Assembly: GCA_913043285.1 (NCBI GenBank)
Contig: CAJWML010000016.1
Coordinates: 31,939 to 95,938, forward strand
From: CAKZNE01 sp002695025
GTDB taxonomy: Bacteria > Bacteroidota > Bacteroidia > Flavobacteriales > Schleiferiaceae
Length of the DNA: 64,000 bases
Direction: 5' to 3'
Positions 43,407 to 52,800 of the stretch are shown here, one piece after another. The first letter of the stretch is position 1. Each line of letters begins with the position of its first letter. Below the pieces are notes generated by a model. The model saw only the letters and a program-made list of their open reading frames with translations, had not been told where the DNA came from and searched no databases. The translations under genes and the position numbers were made by a program.

Positions 43407-43841
43407 ATGCAGTATTATAAAGCTAGTACCCAACTTCCCAATCGTTTGGTTGACCATCATCTGAAGTCCCTATCGGAATCTGAGTTGAAAGTGTTACTGG
43501 TGATACTTCGCAGAACGATAGGTATGGTGGATAGAGACAACTCCTCTCAACGGAAGGATAGGGGGTGGATATCTCAAAAGCTTTTCATGGTGATCACTGG
43601 GTTATCTAATCGTGCCGTGTCCAGTGCTGTCAGTTCTCTGGTACGTAAAGGACTTATTACGGTTACCGATATAGAAGGCAACCCTCTTGCTTCTGCTGGT
43701 TCAAGGAAGGCGGCCTCACGGCTGCACTATGCCCTGGGTTCGGTGCTGGTTGCCAAACCAGCACCAGCCAGTGAACGTCAGGGTCATATTTCAGTGAAAA
43801 AAGGTCACACTATTAAACTAAACAGAGATACTATAGTGTGA
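43407..43841 (+). CDS. RepO-like winged-helix replication protein
   Basis: The 144-aa protein begins with 'LPNRLVDHHLKSLSESELKVLLVILRRTIG', the kind of winged helix seen at the start of phage replisome organisers and plasmid initiators (split here in two: LPNRLVDHHLKSLSESEL, then KVLLVILRRTIG). A second helix pair 'SNRAVSSAVSSLVRKGLI' follows, and a basic tail. It lies just before DnaA-box-like sites. It could start replication of the excised element. Confidence 0.6.
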   Translation: MQYYKASTQLPNRLVDHHLKSLSESELKVLLVILRRTIGMVDRDNSSQRKDRGWISQKLFMVITGLSNRAVSSAVSSLVRKGLITVTDIEGNPLASAGSRKAASRLHYALGSVLVAKPAPASERQGHISVKKGHTIKLNRDTIV

Positions 43842-43865
43842 AGAAGGTTCACTGGGAATCGGCAT

Positions 43866-43931
43866 TGTGCATAACCTCTGTGGACAACCATCTACCACCA
43901 TTAAGAAAGAACCAGATACCACTCAGGTGGT
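43866..43931 (+). other. Candidate origin of replication
   Basis: Two sites differ from the DnaA box TGTGGATAA by one base each: TGTGCATAA (43866-43874) and TGTGGACAA (43879-43887). A hairpin ACCACTCAGGTGGT follows at 43918-43931. AT-rich sequence lies beyond. They stand directly after the RepO-like gene. Weak alone, suggestive together. Confidence 0.35.
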
Positions 43932-44079
43932 AAAACGAGAGAGTAACGACTTAACCGATACACGTGGTGTGACCACGAAATTTTTTTGTGGATTTTACAA
44001 AATACTGATACTACATGTATTTAACGAGGTTGATTATTCTGTGTAATGGGCATTCATAACCCGTGCCTATTTCTTTCTC

Positions 44080-44445
44080 ATGCACATTCTTTCACATAAC
44101 TATCTCTCAACCTCTCGAAAAAATTATCACCTGCAACTCTCCGATGTCAGTCAGCTTCTGGACATGGACACCGGAAATCTCTCCCGACAGGAAACCGGAC
44201 AATCTTTACCCAATCTCACCACCATTCTCGGATATCACATTCTGTTTGAAACATCCATTCATCAGCTCTTCAAGGAGGATTACATGAAACTCTACGATGA
44301 GATTATTAATCGTGCTCTTGTGTTGCAGGAGCAACTGCAATCGCAGAAGACTTCGAAAGTCAAACACCGGCTGAAAGCGGTACAAACCATCCTTAATCGT
44401 TTAGTTCCTGACGAACTCTACTATGAAAGCGAAGAAGACGAATAG
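44080..44445 (+). CDS. XRE-like regulator
   Basis: The 121-aa protein has a helix-turn-helix-like segment ('LQLSDVSQLLDMDTGNLSRQ', 'SLPNLTTILGYHILFET') and a C-terminal coil 'VKHRLKAVQTILNRL'. Its end overlaps the RuvC-like gene by 23 bp, so they are expressed together. Confidence 0.6.
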   Translation: MHILSHNYLSTSRKNYHLQLSDVSQLLDMDTGNLSRQETGQSLPNLTTILGYHILFETSIHQLFKEDYMKLYDEIINRALVLQEQLQSQKTSKVKHRLKAVQTILNRLVPDELYYESEEDE

Positions 44446-44911
44446 GGTACTATCGGTATACCCTAACCAGTGGGGTGTGGGCTTTGCGGTATTTGACACC
44501 CCGGATCGCCTGATTGATTTCGGGGTGGCGTATGTACAGCCTGCACAGAACGATACCTCCCTGGACAGGATTATGAAGCTGATCACCCTGCATCAGCCGG
44601 ACGTACTCCTTACCCGTGCCATCACGCAAGAGCAGAACACCGTAAGTAAGCGGATTAGGACATTGCTCAAAAGGATAGCCTTACTTGCTGGAGCTGAAAA
44701 GCTCAAGCTCCGGGAAGTCTCTCGCACCGAGGTTCAGGAATACTTTAGTGAAGGCGATTACTGTTCGAAGTACGACATTTCCCAAAAACTAATCGAACGT
44801 TATCCTTCCCTGGCCCCTTACGAGTTCCCGGTACGGAAACGATGGAAGGGTGAACACCATCATGTAGGAATATTTGACGCAGTGGCGATGATCCGGGCTT
44901 GCTTCAACTAA
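44423..44911 (+). CDS. RuvC-like nuclease/resolvase
   Basis: The 162-aa protein has RNase-H-fold spacing: N-terminal 'LSVYPNQWGVGFAVF' strand pair, then 'PDVLLTRAI', 'SKRIRTLLKRI' and a C-terminal 'EHHHVGIFDAVAMIR' with the late acidic Asp. RuvC-type enzymes cut Holliday junctions. Last gene of the element; a REP-like hairpin follows 6 bp later. Confidence 0.55.
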   Translation: MKAKKTNRVLSVYPNQWGVGFAVFDTPDRLIDFGVAYVQPAQNDTSLDRIMKLITLHQPDVLLTRAITQEQNTVSKRIRTLLKRIALLAGAEKLKLREVSRTEVQEYFSEGDYCSKYDISQKLIERYPSLAPYEFPVRKRWKGEHHHVGIFDAVAMIRACFN

Positions 44912-44917
44912 CCGAAG

Positions 44918-44990
44918 CAAGATAGAACGTCACTCCGTTGACACTTCGGACGTTCATCTTGTTGGGGATATTCCCCCAACCCCTTTTACT
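44918..44990 (+). repeat. REP-like palindromic element, copy C
   Basis: Arms CAAGATAGAACGTC (44918-44931) and GACGTTCATCTTG (44949-44961) pair over 13 bp with one bulged A, around the conserved loop ACTCCGTTGACACTTCG. GTTGGGG and CCCCCAAC form the second hairpin, ending CCCCTTTT. Between convergent genes, as are A and B. The best-paired copy together with B. Confidence 0.7.
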
Positions 44991-45002
44991 CTACAGCAAT
45001 AA

Positions 45003-45386
45003 CTAATTGGATATTTCTAACCTTGTTACTTTTTCCTTCTTAAAATCTTCAAATTTCCAATTGCCTTCTAAATTCAACTTCTCCACGTATTTCAACTCGG
45101 TAGTATATATCTTAAGCCAGCAAGAGTTTAAACCTTTAAACTTTATGATTGTACCTGCTAAGTAATAGGGCCTCGATTCAGATATGAATAATTGTTTCTC
45201 AATTTGATAGGGTAAGGATTCCAAGACCTCCGACACTGTTCTTCCAATCATTGATGTATCATTTACAACCCGAGCTAAAGAATCACATACTTCACTATTA
45301 AAACCTTTTCCCGTTTGGCCAAAACTCAAGTTGCCGCCAACGCTAAAAACAAGAGCTATTAATAAAAATAATCTAATCTTCCTCAT
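45003..45386 (-). CDS. Putative periplasmic immunity protein of Rhs tip 5
   Basis: The 127-aa product has a signal peptide (MRKIRLFLLIALVFSVGG, cleavage after LSFG-Q), so it should be exported. Overlaps the JAB-like tip by 14 bp, which fixes the start at 45386 and couples the two. Acidic, mixed structure; no family recognised. Confidence 0.6.
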   Translation of the reverse strand: MRKIRLFLLIALVFSVGGNLSFGQTGKGFNSEVCDSLARVVNDTSMIGRTVSEVLESLPYQIEKQLFISESRPYYLAGTIIKFKGLNSCWLKIYTTELKYVEKLNLEGNWKFEDFKKEKVTRLEISN

Positions 45387-46263
45387 TAATATCTTTATCT
45401 TTTAAGTATTCTGTTTCATTTGTAACTTGCCTCCACTCAGTTTTATCCTTGTTGGTTGTTTCAAAAAAACCTATCCCTGTCTCTTCGTAATCACCTGCAA
45501 TATCTCTATTGAATTCCCATATGTGTTTTTCTCCTACACCTTCCCCTATGGCTTTTTGAGCTAATTCAGAATCTTTCAAAGTAGAAAGGTATGCTTTAGC
45601 TTTTTCAGGATCAAGTACCGTCATTGCAAATCTTTGATCACCGGACTCTATCATCATTGTAAAACCCTCACTAAGTTCACCTGATGAAGACCTTTTTAAG
45701 GCTTCATCTCTAAAAGTGCCTATATCACCATCGGACAATGCCATACGAGTAACTCCGGTATTTGAGGGATAAGGATGAGTATGGACCATGATATCACCTC
45801 CCTCAGGTATAATTGGCCCTCCAAAAGCACCGCTCATTTTAGTTTGAGAAGCGTTATAAACCTCATTGCTTGTAACTTTCTCTAGCCCGGCCTTATAGGA
45901 TACAAAGATTTCAAAATACGCCTCACTCACTTCTCCTCCTTCATAACCTCTATTGTATGCACTATTTAGTTTGTCATTAAATTGAGTAGATATATTTGAA
46001 AGACGTCTTATTGCGCTTATCGGGTCATCTCCTCTAGGGTCAATTAAGTTAATTGGATTGTTAAAATTAAAAACATAAGGGCTCCAAGATGGGTATTTAG
46101 CCATTTTCGGATCCAGACTTAGCCAACGTCCAATCCTAGGATCATATTGCCTAAAAAAAGTAGTATACGAATTCCCATTCCCTTTAACCTCATCATCACC
46201 TTCCATACCATTAAACCCATACCTATAATCACCACTGTTAAACGTCCTTCCCGGCATCGTCAT
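45373..46263 (-). CDS. Orphan Rhs tip 5 with JAB/JAMM-like metalloprotease toxin
   Basis: MTM-PGRTFNSGDYRYGFNG core to about residue 78 ('LIDPRGDD'). The toxin domain has H161-T-H163-P ... S177-D-G-D180 ('MVHTHPYPS', 'ALSDGD'), the HxH...SxxD part of the JAMM zinc signature; the Glu is expected upstream. JAB-domain tips are known in polymorphic toxins. In-frame TAA at 46273-46275 precedes residual VFGMTM. It lies between the master Rhs gene and the mobile element. Confidence 0.72.
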   Translation of the reverse strand: MTMPGRTFNSGDYRYGFNGMEGDDEVKGNGNSYTTFFRQYDPRIGRWLSLDPKMAKYPSWSPYVFNFNNPINLIDPRGDDPISAIRRLSNISTQFNDKLNSAYNRGYEGGEVSEAYFEIFVSYKAGLEKVTSNEVYNASQTKMSGAFGGPIIPEGGDIMVHTHPYPSNTGVTRMALSDGDIGTFRDEALKRSSSGELSEGFTMMIESGDQRFAMTVLDPEKAKAYLSTLKDSELAQKAIGEGVGEKHIWEFNRDIAGDYEETGIGFFETTNKDKTEWRQVTNETEYLKDKDINEED

Positions 46264-46308
46264 CCCGAAGACTTAGCACCCTATGCGGGTTTTACTTTTT
46301 CAAAGAAC
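46264..46308 (-). promoter_or_regulatory. Conserved tip-cassette leader with boxA-like motif
   Basis: GTTCTTTGAAA at 46298-46308 (minus strand), then CCGCATAGGGTGCTAAGTC and residual codons, just ahead of tip 5. Same layout as the four leaders on the other side of the mobile element. Confidence 0.5.
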
Positions 46309-46326
46309 TCTGCTCAAATGTACTTA

Positions 46327-46360
46327 ATTGAAAAACCCGGCTTGAAGACCGGGTTTTTAA
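46327..46360 (-). terminator. Terminator after the master immunity gene
   Basis: AAAACCCGG/CCGGGTTTT stem with loop CTTGAAGA and T-run on the minus strand. Separates the master operon from tip cassette 5. Confidence 0.8.
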
Positions 46361-46408
46361 TTTATGTTAACATATTCTTTATCAATACTTTGGAACATTA
46401 CCAAAAAG

Positions 46409-46834
46409 CTACTCCTCAAACATTTTATCCCAATAAGTCGTATCAAGCACGACCTTTCCGTTCATTTTTATATGTTCAAGGGCAACTTCTCCTTTGGGAT
46501 TATATTTTCGAAAATGTGTTTTGCCGTTGGAATAAAAATCTGATTCAGATTTTTTATCACCGGACTCAGTATATGATATTATCTTTCTATCCCCGTTTTG
46601 AAGAAATATCTTCTTTTCATATACCCCACCCGAAGGATAGTATATTAAAAATATTGAATCGCTCTTCGAAGAGTTGAAATTTGAATCAATGGACTTTTGA
46701 GATTCTCTATTATTAACAACTTCAACTTTTTCACGAGAGTGATCAATTTCCAAATTTTCGGAAGGATTAGCAGTATGGTGACAACTCAATCCGATAATAC
46801 ATATCAGAATAACATAAAAAATCTTCTTATTCAT
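46409..46834 (-). CDS. Lipoprotein immunity protein of the master Rhs toxin, MORN/YwqK-like
   Basis: The 141-aa product has a lipobox G-L-S-C (Cys18). The C-terminal half carries three MORN-like repeats ('YYPSGGVYEKKIFLQNGD', 'DFYSNGKTHFRKYNPKGEV'), as in YwqK-type antitoxins. Starts in the stop codon of the Rhs gene (shared base), so it is coupled. Outer-membrane or periplasmic placement fits a cell-wall-cutting toxin. Confidence 0.7.
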   Translation of the reverse strand: MNKKIFYVILICIIGLSCHHTANPSENLEIDHSREKVEVVNNRESQKSIDSNFNSSKSDSIFLIYYPSGGVYEKKIFLQNGDRKIISYTESGDKKSESDFYSNGKTHFRKYNPKGEVALEHIKMNGKVVLDTTYWDKMFEE

Positions 46835-49800
46835 TATTGCTCTTCTTGAAGTACACTTTTAACATCCTTGGGCTCAGCATCAATTATTGTTACCGCCTTT
46901 ACATCCTTTAAAATACTAAATCTTCTTGTCTTTTGATCAGATTGATTCCTAAAAGACACTCGCTCTTTCTTTGGACCAACGGCATCATTAGCCTCGTTTC
47001 CTTCTCCATTATACCCACCAGAAGCCTGTGCCATATTCCATGCTTCATCTCCTTCTTGGGGATTATTGACCATCACATGATTGTTCCCTGCCCCCATTAC
47101 AATATCTCCTGATACAGATCTTTCATTTGGAACGTCAAAAGAGTTCTTGAAAACTTCTTTAGAACCTGCTCTTAGCTTAAGGTCTTCATAGAAATCTTCA
47201 TAGTTGCTATATTTTTCATCACTTGAGGACATTTGACGCCCAGCATAGTCCGTAAAGGTAAACTCAACACCTTTTTCCTGAAAATATTTGGTTAGGACAT
47301 ATAACGAAAAGTCTGCACAATCCATTGTTCCCTTTAAAGTCTCATCACTCGTAGCCACATCAATCTCTGTTTTTGCAAATGCACCAAAATCTTCTATACT
47401 CATAATATCCTTGGTCTGTGTTGCAACCCATGCCTCTAATCCCTCAAGATCAATAGCCCATATTGGCATATTCTGAGCAAAGGCATAAGGCGTTTGGAAA
47501 GGATACATAGGTTCGAGAGGATCGGTAGATAGGAAACGACCAGTACGAGGATCGTAACCTCTATACTTAAACTCTAGGTGGTTGCCATTACCTTTTATCT
47601 CGTTATCTTGCTCCTGTCCATTAAACCCATACCTGTAATCTCCACCATTGAATGTCCTTCCAGGCATTGTCATCCCGAACGGATAATAATCCTGCGCATT
47701 CAGCACATCAGCCACCATCATCACCGAATCACATTTACGGTTGAGCGTCATATTATTGAAGGCTACATAACCTGAATTTTCAGAGAAGATAAAGAAAGTG
47801 AGGCTATAATAGCCACTTATTTCAAAGCATACTATGCCAGTTTCTTCCACATTCTCATCCACCAAAGTTTCAGTAAAGTTACCCACGATCTTGATCCTGG
47901 CACCCCCTTCCAGATCACTGATATCAAAACAGAAAGTGTGATCACAGTTTTCATCTAGAGGATATGCAATCTTACGTATATAAGGATCCAATCCATTACC
48001 ATTGTACATTTTTATGCCATTATCATCATAGGCCAGGCAATCGCCACGGTAAATTTCCCAATCACTCGGAATAATGGAACTGCATTGTTCATTCGTAATG
48101 GCAAAAGAGCCCATACCCGATACTGCCGTAATACTGACTGTAGCTTCAGTAAGATTATAGTAGGGGATATCAAAACAGTAAGTACCGGTACCCGTTATTA
48201 GCTGTTGGGCTATGGTAAAGGTATCTGAAGCTGTAATAGCAGTAAGCTCAAAATTGAGTGATGAACCGCTAATATCAGTGAAGGTAATACAATACCTGGA
48301 AAAACAATTTTCATCGGCATCAATATTATGCATAGCACCCTCTCCCCCTTCTTCATAGTATACGGTTAGTGTGTCATTATTTTCCTGTGCAGAAGCGCTG
48401 TCACCTACTGTTTCCCAACCGTCCATACCCGTATATACGATAGAAACGTCAGCTGCACCGAAATCATCCTGAAATACAGATACCTCATGTCCCTCATATA
48501 CGGTAGGTACCTTACGGTCACTCACGGTATTCAGCACATTGCCCAGGTGGTTCTTCAATTCATACGCTTTATAGCCTACTACCCGACTATCGGTATTTTC
48601 AGAGACAATATAATTACCCGCATAATCAGAATTAGTGAAAGCCACAGCTGGACTTACAATCTTTACATGTCCAGAGGAAGTGATAGTTGAAGTGGCTCCG
48701 TTCATAAAGGTAATAGCAGCACCGCGCTGCACTAGGTAGTCACTACCTGTAATTTGATACTGCCCGTACAAGGGTGTTATGCTTTCATCTATGATAACAT
48801 CACTATCCAAAGCTTTTAGTGTAATTACGTAGTCCCCACCTCCATTATCAAGTTCCAGTCCACCAGAAGCATCTATTATGTAATTTTTCCAGGGTTCAAT
48901 AACAATACCTGTATCGGTATACACACTATCCGTGCTGATGGTAATATCCGGGTTCACAAGCCCAAGGCGGTCAGAACCGTATATCATTTGTTCCTTTAAA
49001 CTCAGGGAACCACTCTCTACCAGGTAAGTGGCCATAGCATTACCTTGGGCATCACGAATGTACCAGGTGGTTTTGCCGCCTGCCTGTTTGCTAAGCCTGT
49101 TGCCCGTGCCATCATAGGTAAAATAGATATTACCTCCACTTTTACTTATGGAGGTCACCTTGCCCTGAACGTTCCATTGTATACTACTTATACCTTCCAC
49201 ATTATCACTTATCATATTTCCTATGGCATCATAACTATAATTATCAACTGGCTGGGTATTGAGATCGGTGGTATTAACCACACCTACAGAGTCAACCACC
49301 TGTAATAAGCGGTTCCGCATAAACCCTGAAGTACTGTTGGTATCATAAATATAGGCAAGATCATCCATTTGGGCACCACTTTGGTTCCACCTTTCCAAGG
49401 TGGATATATTACCATTGGGGTCATAGGCATAACGAGTCTTGTAGCCAAGGGATGACGCATTGCTACTTACATTGCTGGCATTCAGGTTTTCTTCCTGGTA
49501 AGATTCGTAGGTTGCAAGACGATTTAACTGGTCATACCGATAATTAGCAGCATGAACGGCTACTGGTTCCTGTACATTATCATTAAAGGCGCTGATCATC
49601 CGGCCTATGTTCCCATTGTACAAGGAACGGAAGGTGGTATCCAAAGGATTGTCTCCCCCCAGGACCGGAGCCACAAAACCGGTGGTACCGATGGGTGAAT
49701 AATCACCCGAAAAATAATCTAATTCAAAACCAAAGGCATCAGCTGTATACGCACGATTAAGCCCATTATTACCCTGACCATCTTTACCCAGGTCAAAAGC

Positions 49801-52800
49801 TGCATAGGTTTGTCCTTTACCGAGACTGGAGCTGTTCACCGCCTTAAGCCAACCCTGCAGGGTGTAGGCGTAATCAAGCCCTTGAATATTCATATCTCCA
49901 AGTTCTACCCGGCTCAGTGGCCCATGTGGATAATAGAAGTACCGGGCATCTTCTTCCCAAATTTCACCATCATGACTGGTTTCCACATATTTGATCCTAT
50001 TATCAGCATCGTATTGATACCGGTGGTAAAATTCATCTTTTTTGCCCTGTTGGTAGCTTACCTGGTTTACATTGCCACTCACTAAATCATACTCATATCC
50101 AATATTGAAAAACCTTCGGTTATAACTGTCCAATGCCGGTATTTCCTGTACCAATTCTGCTACATTACCATGTGGGTCATAACTGTAATGTGAAGCGCTG
50201 GAGTACCCTAAGTACGAAGAAGGTATAGATGACAGTTTAGCGGATCCGAAAACATAAGGAGTTGAAGCTGTAATACTATTAATATACAGGACTGAAGAGA
50301 CCCTATTGCGCACGTATTGCTGTCCTTTATCCATAAAAGCAGCTTCAATACCTGACAGGCCTGAAGCTCCGGGAATATTGTAGAGCGGCTGATTGTAAAG
50401 AGTAACGACTACCTGATCCCTGTTCCCGCCTGAAACCCAAGCCTTAAAACTACCACTGGAAGCTGCCGTAGCTGCTGTAAGTGTACCGGCCCCGGATATC
50501 TGGCCGGATTCACAAACCCTCCCCAAACCATCATAAAGGGTATAGCTATATTGCCCGCTACCGCGTTGTCGGCCATTTTGTGAAGCCACCAGCCGGCCCA
50601 GATTGTCATACCAAAAATGAGTAGAGTCGCCATCTGGTGTCCATTGCATACGAACCTGGTTAAGAGAGTTATATCTATAATTGGTAACATAACGGTGTTG
50701 CGGCCGTTTAAAGTTGCCGGCACCCGTTTCACGGTACAATTGCACTGAATCCACCTCAGCCTGGTTAAAAATGGTCACCCCTGCCGGGGGTATCGTTTTT
50801 ATGAGGTTTCCCGCCTGGTCATAATAATATAAGGTGTAATGGTATTCTTTAAGTACATACTCCATCCACATCCTTTCGTTGGACAGCATAGAGTCCATAG
50901 CTATTGTAGAATACATAGCAGCAATACTATCCAGGTAGGCTGCCTTATCTGCCTCCCACCTTTCTTCCGCCTCGGCCAACGCCAGACGCTTTTTCTCCTG
51001 AGTACAACTTTCAGAAGGACTAGCCGTCCAAAAATCCAGGACATTTGCTCTAAGAGTATCCGGCAAGTAGGCCGTATACACATAGCTTTGTCCGGTAGCA
51101 CAAAGAAGAATACTATCTACTTCATCACTTGTAAGCTGGGTACAGAAGTCTGAATTCAAATAATTGGCAAGTGCAGAACTATTGGTATAAGGCACCGAGA
51201 TCATGGTAGTATCATAACCCTTGGTGTCCATATACTTCATCAACTTACTGCAACTCAAAGTATCAATTACTGTGGGCATAGTACTGGATACCACACCTGC
51301 GGTCTGGTCCGTTGCGGTCTGATACAGATCAGTTGAAGCCAGGGGTTTCCCATAATCCTCATAAAGAGGGTTTTTAGGATAAATAAGGCGATAACCTGTA
51401 CCGTCATCCATTATACCGTCTTCATCAATATCCCCATCCCAATAAGTATAGAGGGTATTGGTATTAGAGCAGATGTACTTTTTATCAAAATAATTGTAGA
51501 TCACCTTTTCTCTGAAAAACAAGTAGGCACTACGGAAAACCCTGAGTTTATCATCATTGCTGGTTATTGCAGCTGTTGCACACCCATTGCCTCCATGTAA
51601 TGATTTGAACAAGCTTATTACAGATGAACTCAGGAGACTGGAATAATTGGACCCTGCAATATCATCCGGATCATCCAGTACGTACCAAATGCTGTAGTAG
51701 ATCTGGTTTCCGGAACCATCCAGTATAGGATCATCATTTTCATCGGATACAGGTAAATAGTCCTTTAATAGTTTACTCAAATAATAATAGGCATAGCCCG
51801 AAAGGGTATTAGTATCCCCGGTATTACACTTAAAAAGGAAGTCGGTTACCCGGGGCACACCGGAGTTCATATAGATGCTCTTATCCTGATCAACCTCACC
51901 AACGGTACCTGTTGTGTTAGCTGAAAAACCAAGCGGATTCATGAAGTTATAGTTTTTACCCAGGTAAGAATATGAGATTGCATTATTATAGGTCTGCGGC
52001 AAATACATGAGTCCTTGGAAGTCATTTATTTCATGCATGCTTAAGGTATTTTCTTCACAGCTTTCCGAATAATTGCAGAAAAATTCATAGGCACAGTATT
52101 CAGGGTGGTAAGAAACGTCAACCTCTCCATTTTCATTGTATACAGTTCCGGTATCACAGCCGCTACAAGAGTACAAGAAGGCATGTTCACCGGATAAATA
52201 ATCAAAATTATAGGGGTTGCCATGAGTTGTATCATCCAGCGAATAACCTGTACTGAATAAGGTAACTTCATCTCCTAAATGACCATTTACACAAATAGTA
52301 TTATCAACAATCTGATAGTCATAGAGCACCTCGCCAAAATCTATAGCATAATTCCAAATCCAAATTACGGCTGGATTCCCGTCCTGATCATTCGGAGACC
52401 AATGTGCAGGTATTCGGTAACAAGCGGTTCCTTGCCAGCATGAGGAATATGTAGAATCAATATTATAATAAGCTTGCAGAGAAAAATTGCTAATGGTATG
52501 GGTAGACTCATCTGATAAAGTATATGGTTCGGAATGAAGTTCTATTGTACCATCGGCTACAAACGGTCCCTCCAGGCAGATTCTATTATTCTCAATCTGA
52601 TAATTATATAAAGTCATCAAAGTATCCCACATATAAGGTCCCCCTTCGTACTCTATATATTTTCGGGTAACATATAAACGTGAAGGCGTACCATCATAAT
52701 TATTTGTGTCTCCTAATAATGAATCTCCAAGAGTGTAGCATATTATCGTATCACAATTCGTCTTTCCCAACAAATCAAACTCCATCATTTCCAGCTTCAT

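Larger units (their letters stand above)
10700..44911. mobile_element. Integrated mobilizable element (about 34 kb), composite
   Basis: It interrupts the Rhs tip array, with iterons at the left edge and a RuvC-like gene plus REP hairpin at the right. Contains recombinases of both tyrosine and serine type, a relaxase set, a RepO-like gene and cargo (two-component system, secreted proteins, Hachiman, methylase). No T4SS channel proteins. The exact att sites were not found, so both ends are approximate. G+C visibly changes between blocks (higher in 11-22 kb, AT-rich in 36-41 kb), which points to assembly from several sources. Confidence 0.6.

Noticed and set aside
3597..44990. The REP-like hairpins as integron attC sites
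   Set aside because: They have paired arms and a conserved loop, but no integron integrase and no cassette between each pair; the CCCCAAACCCC tail suits REP elements better.
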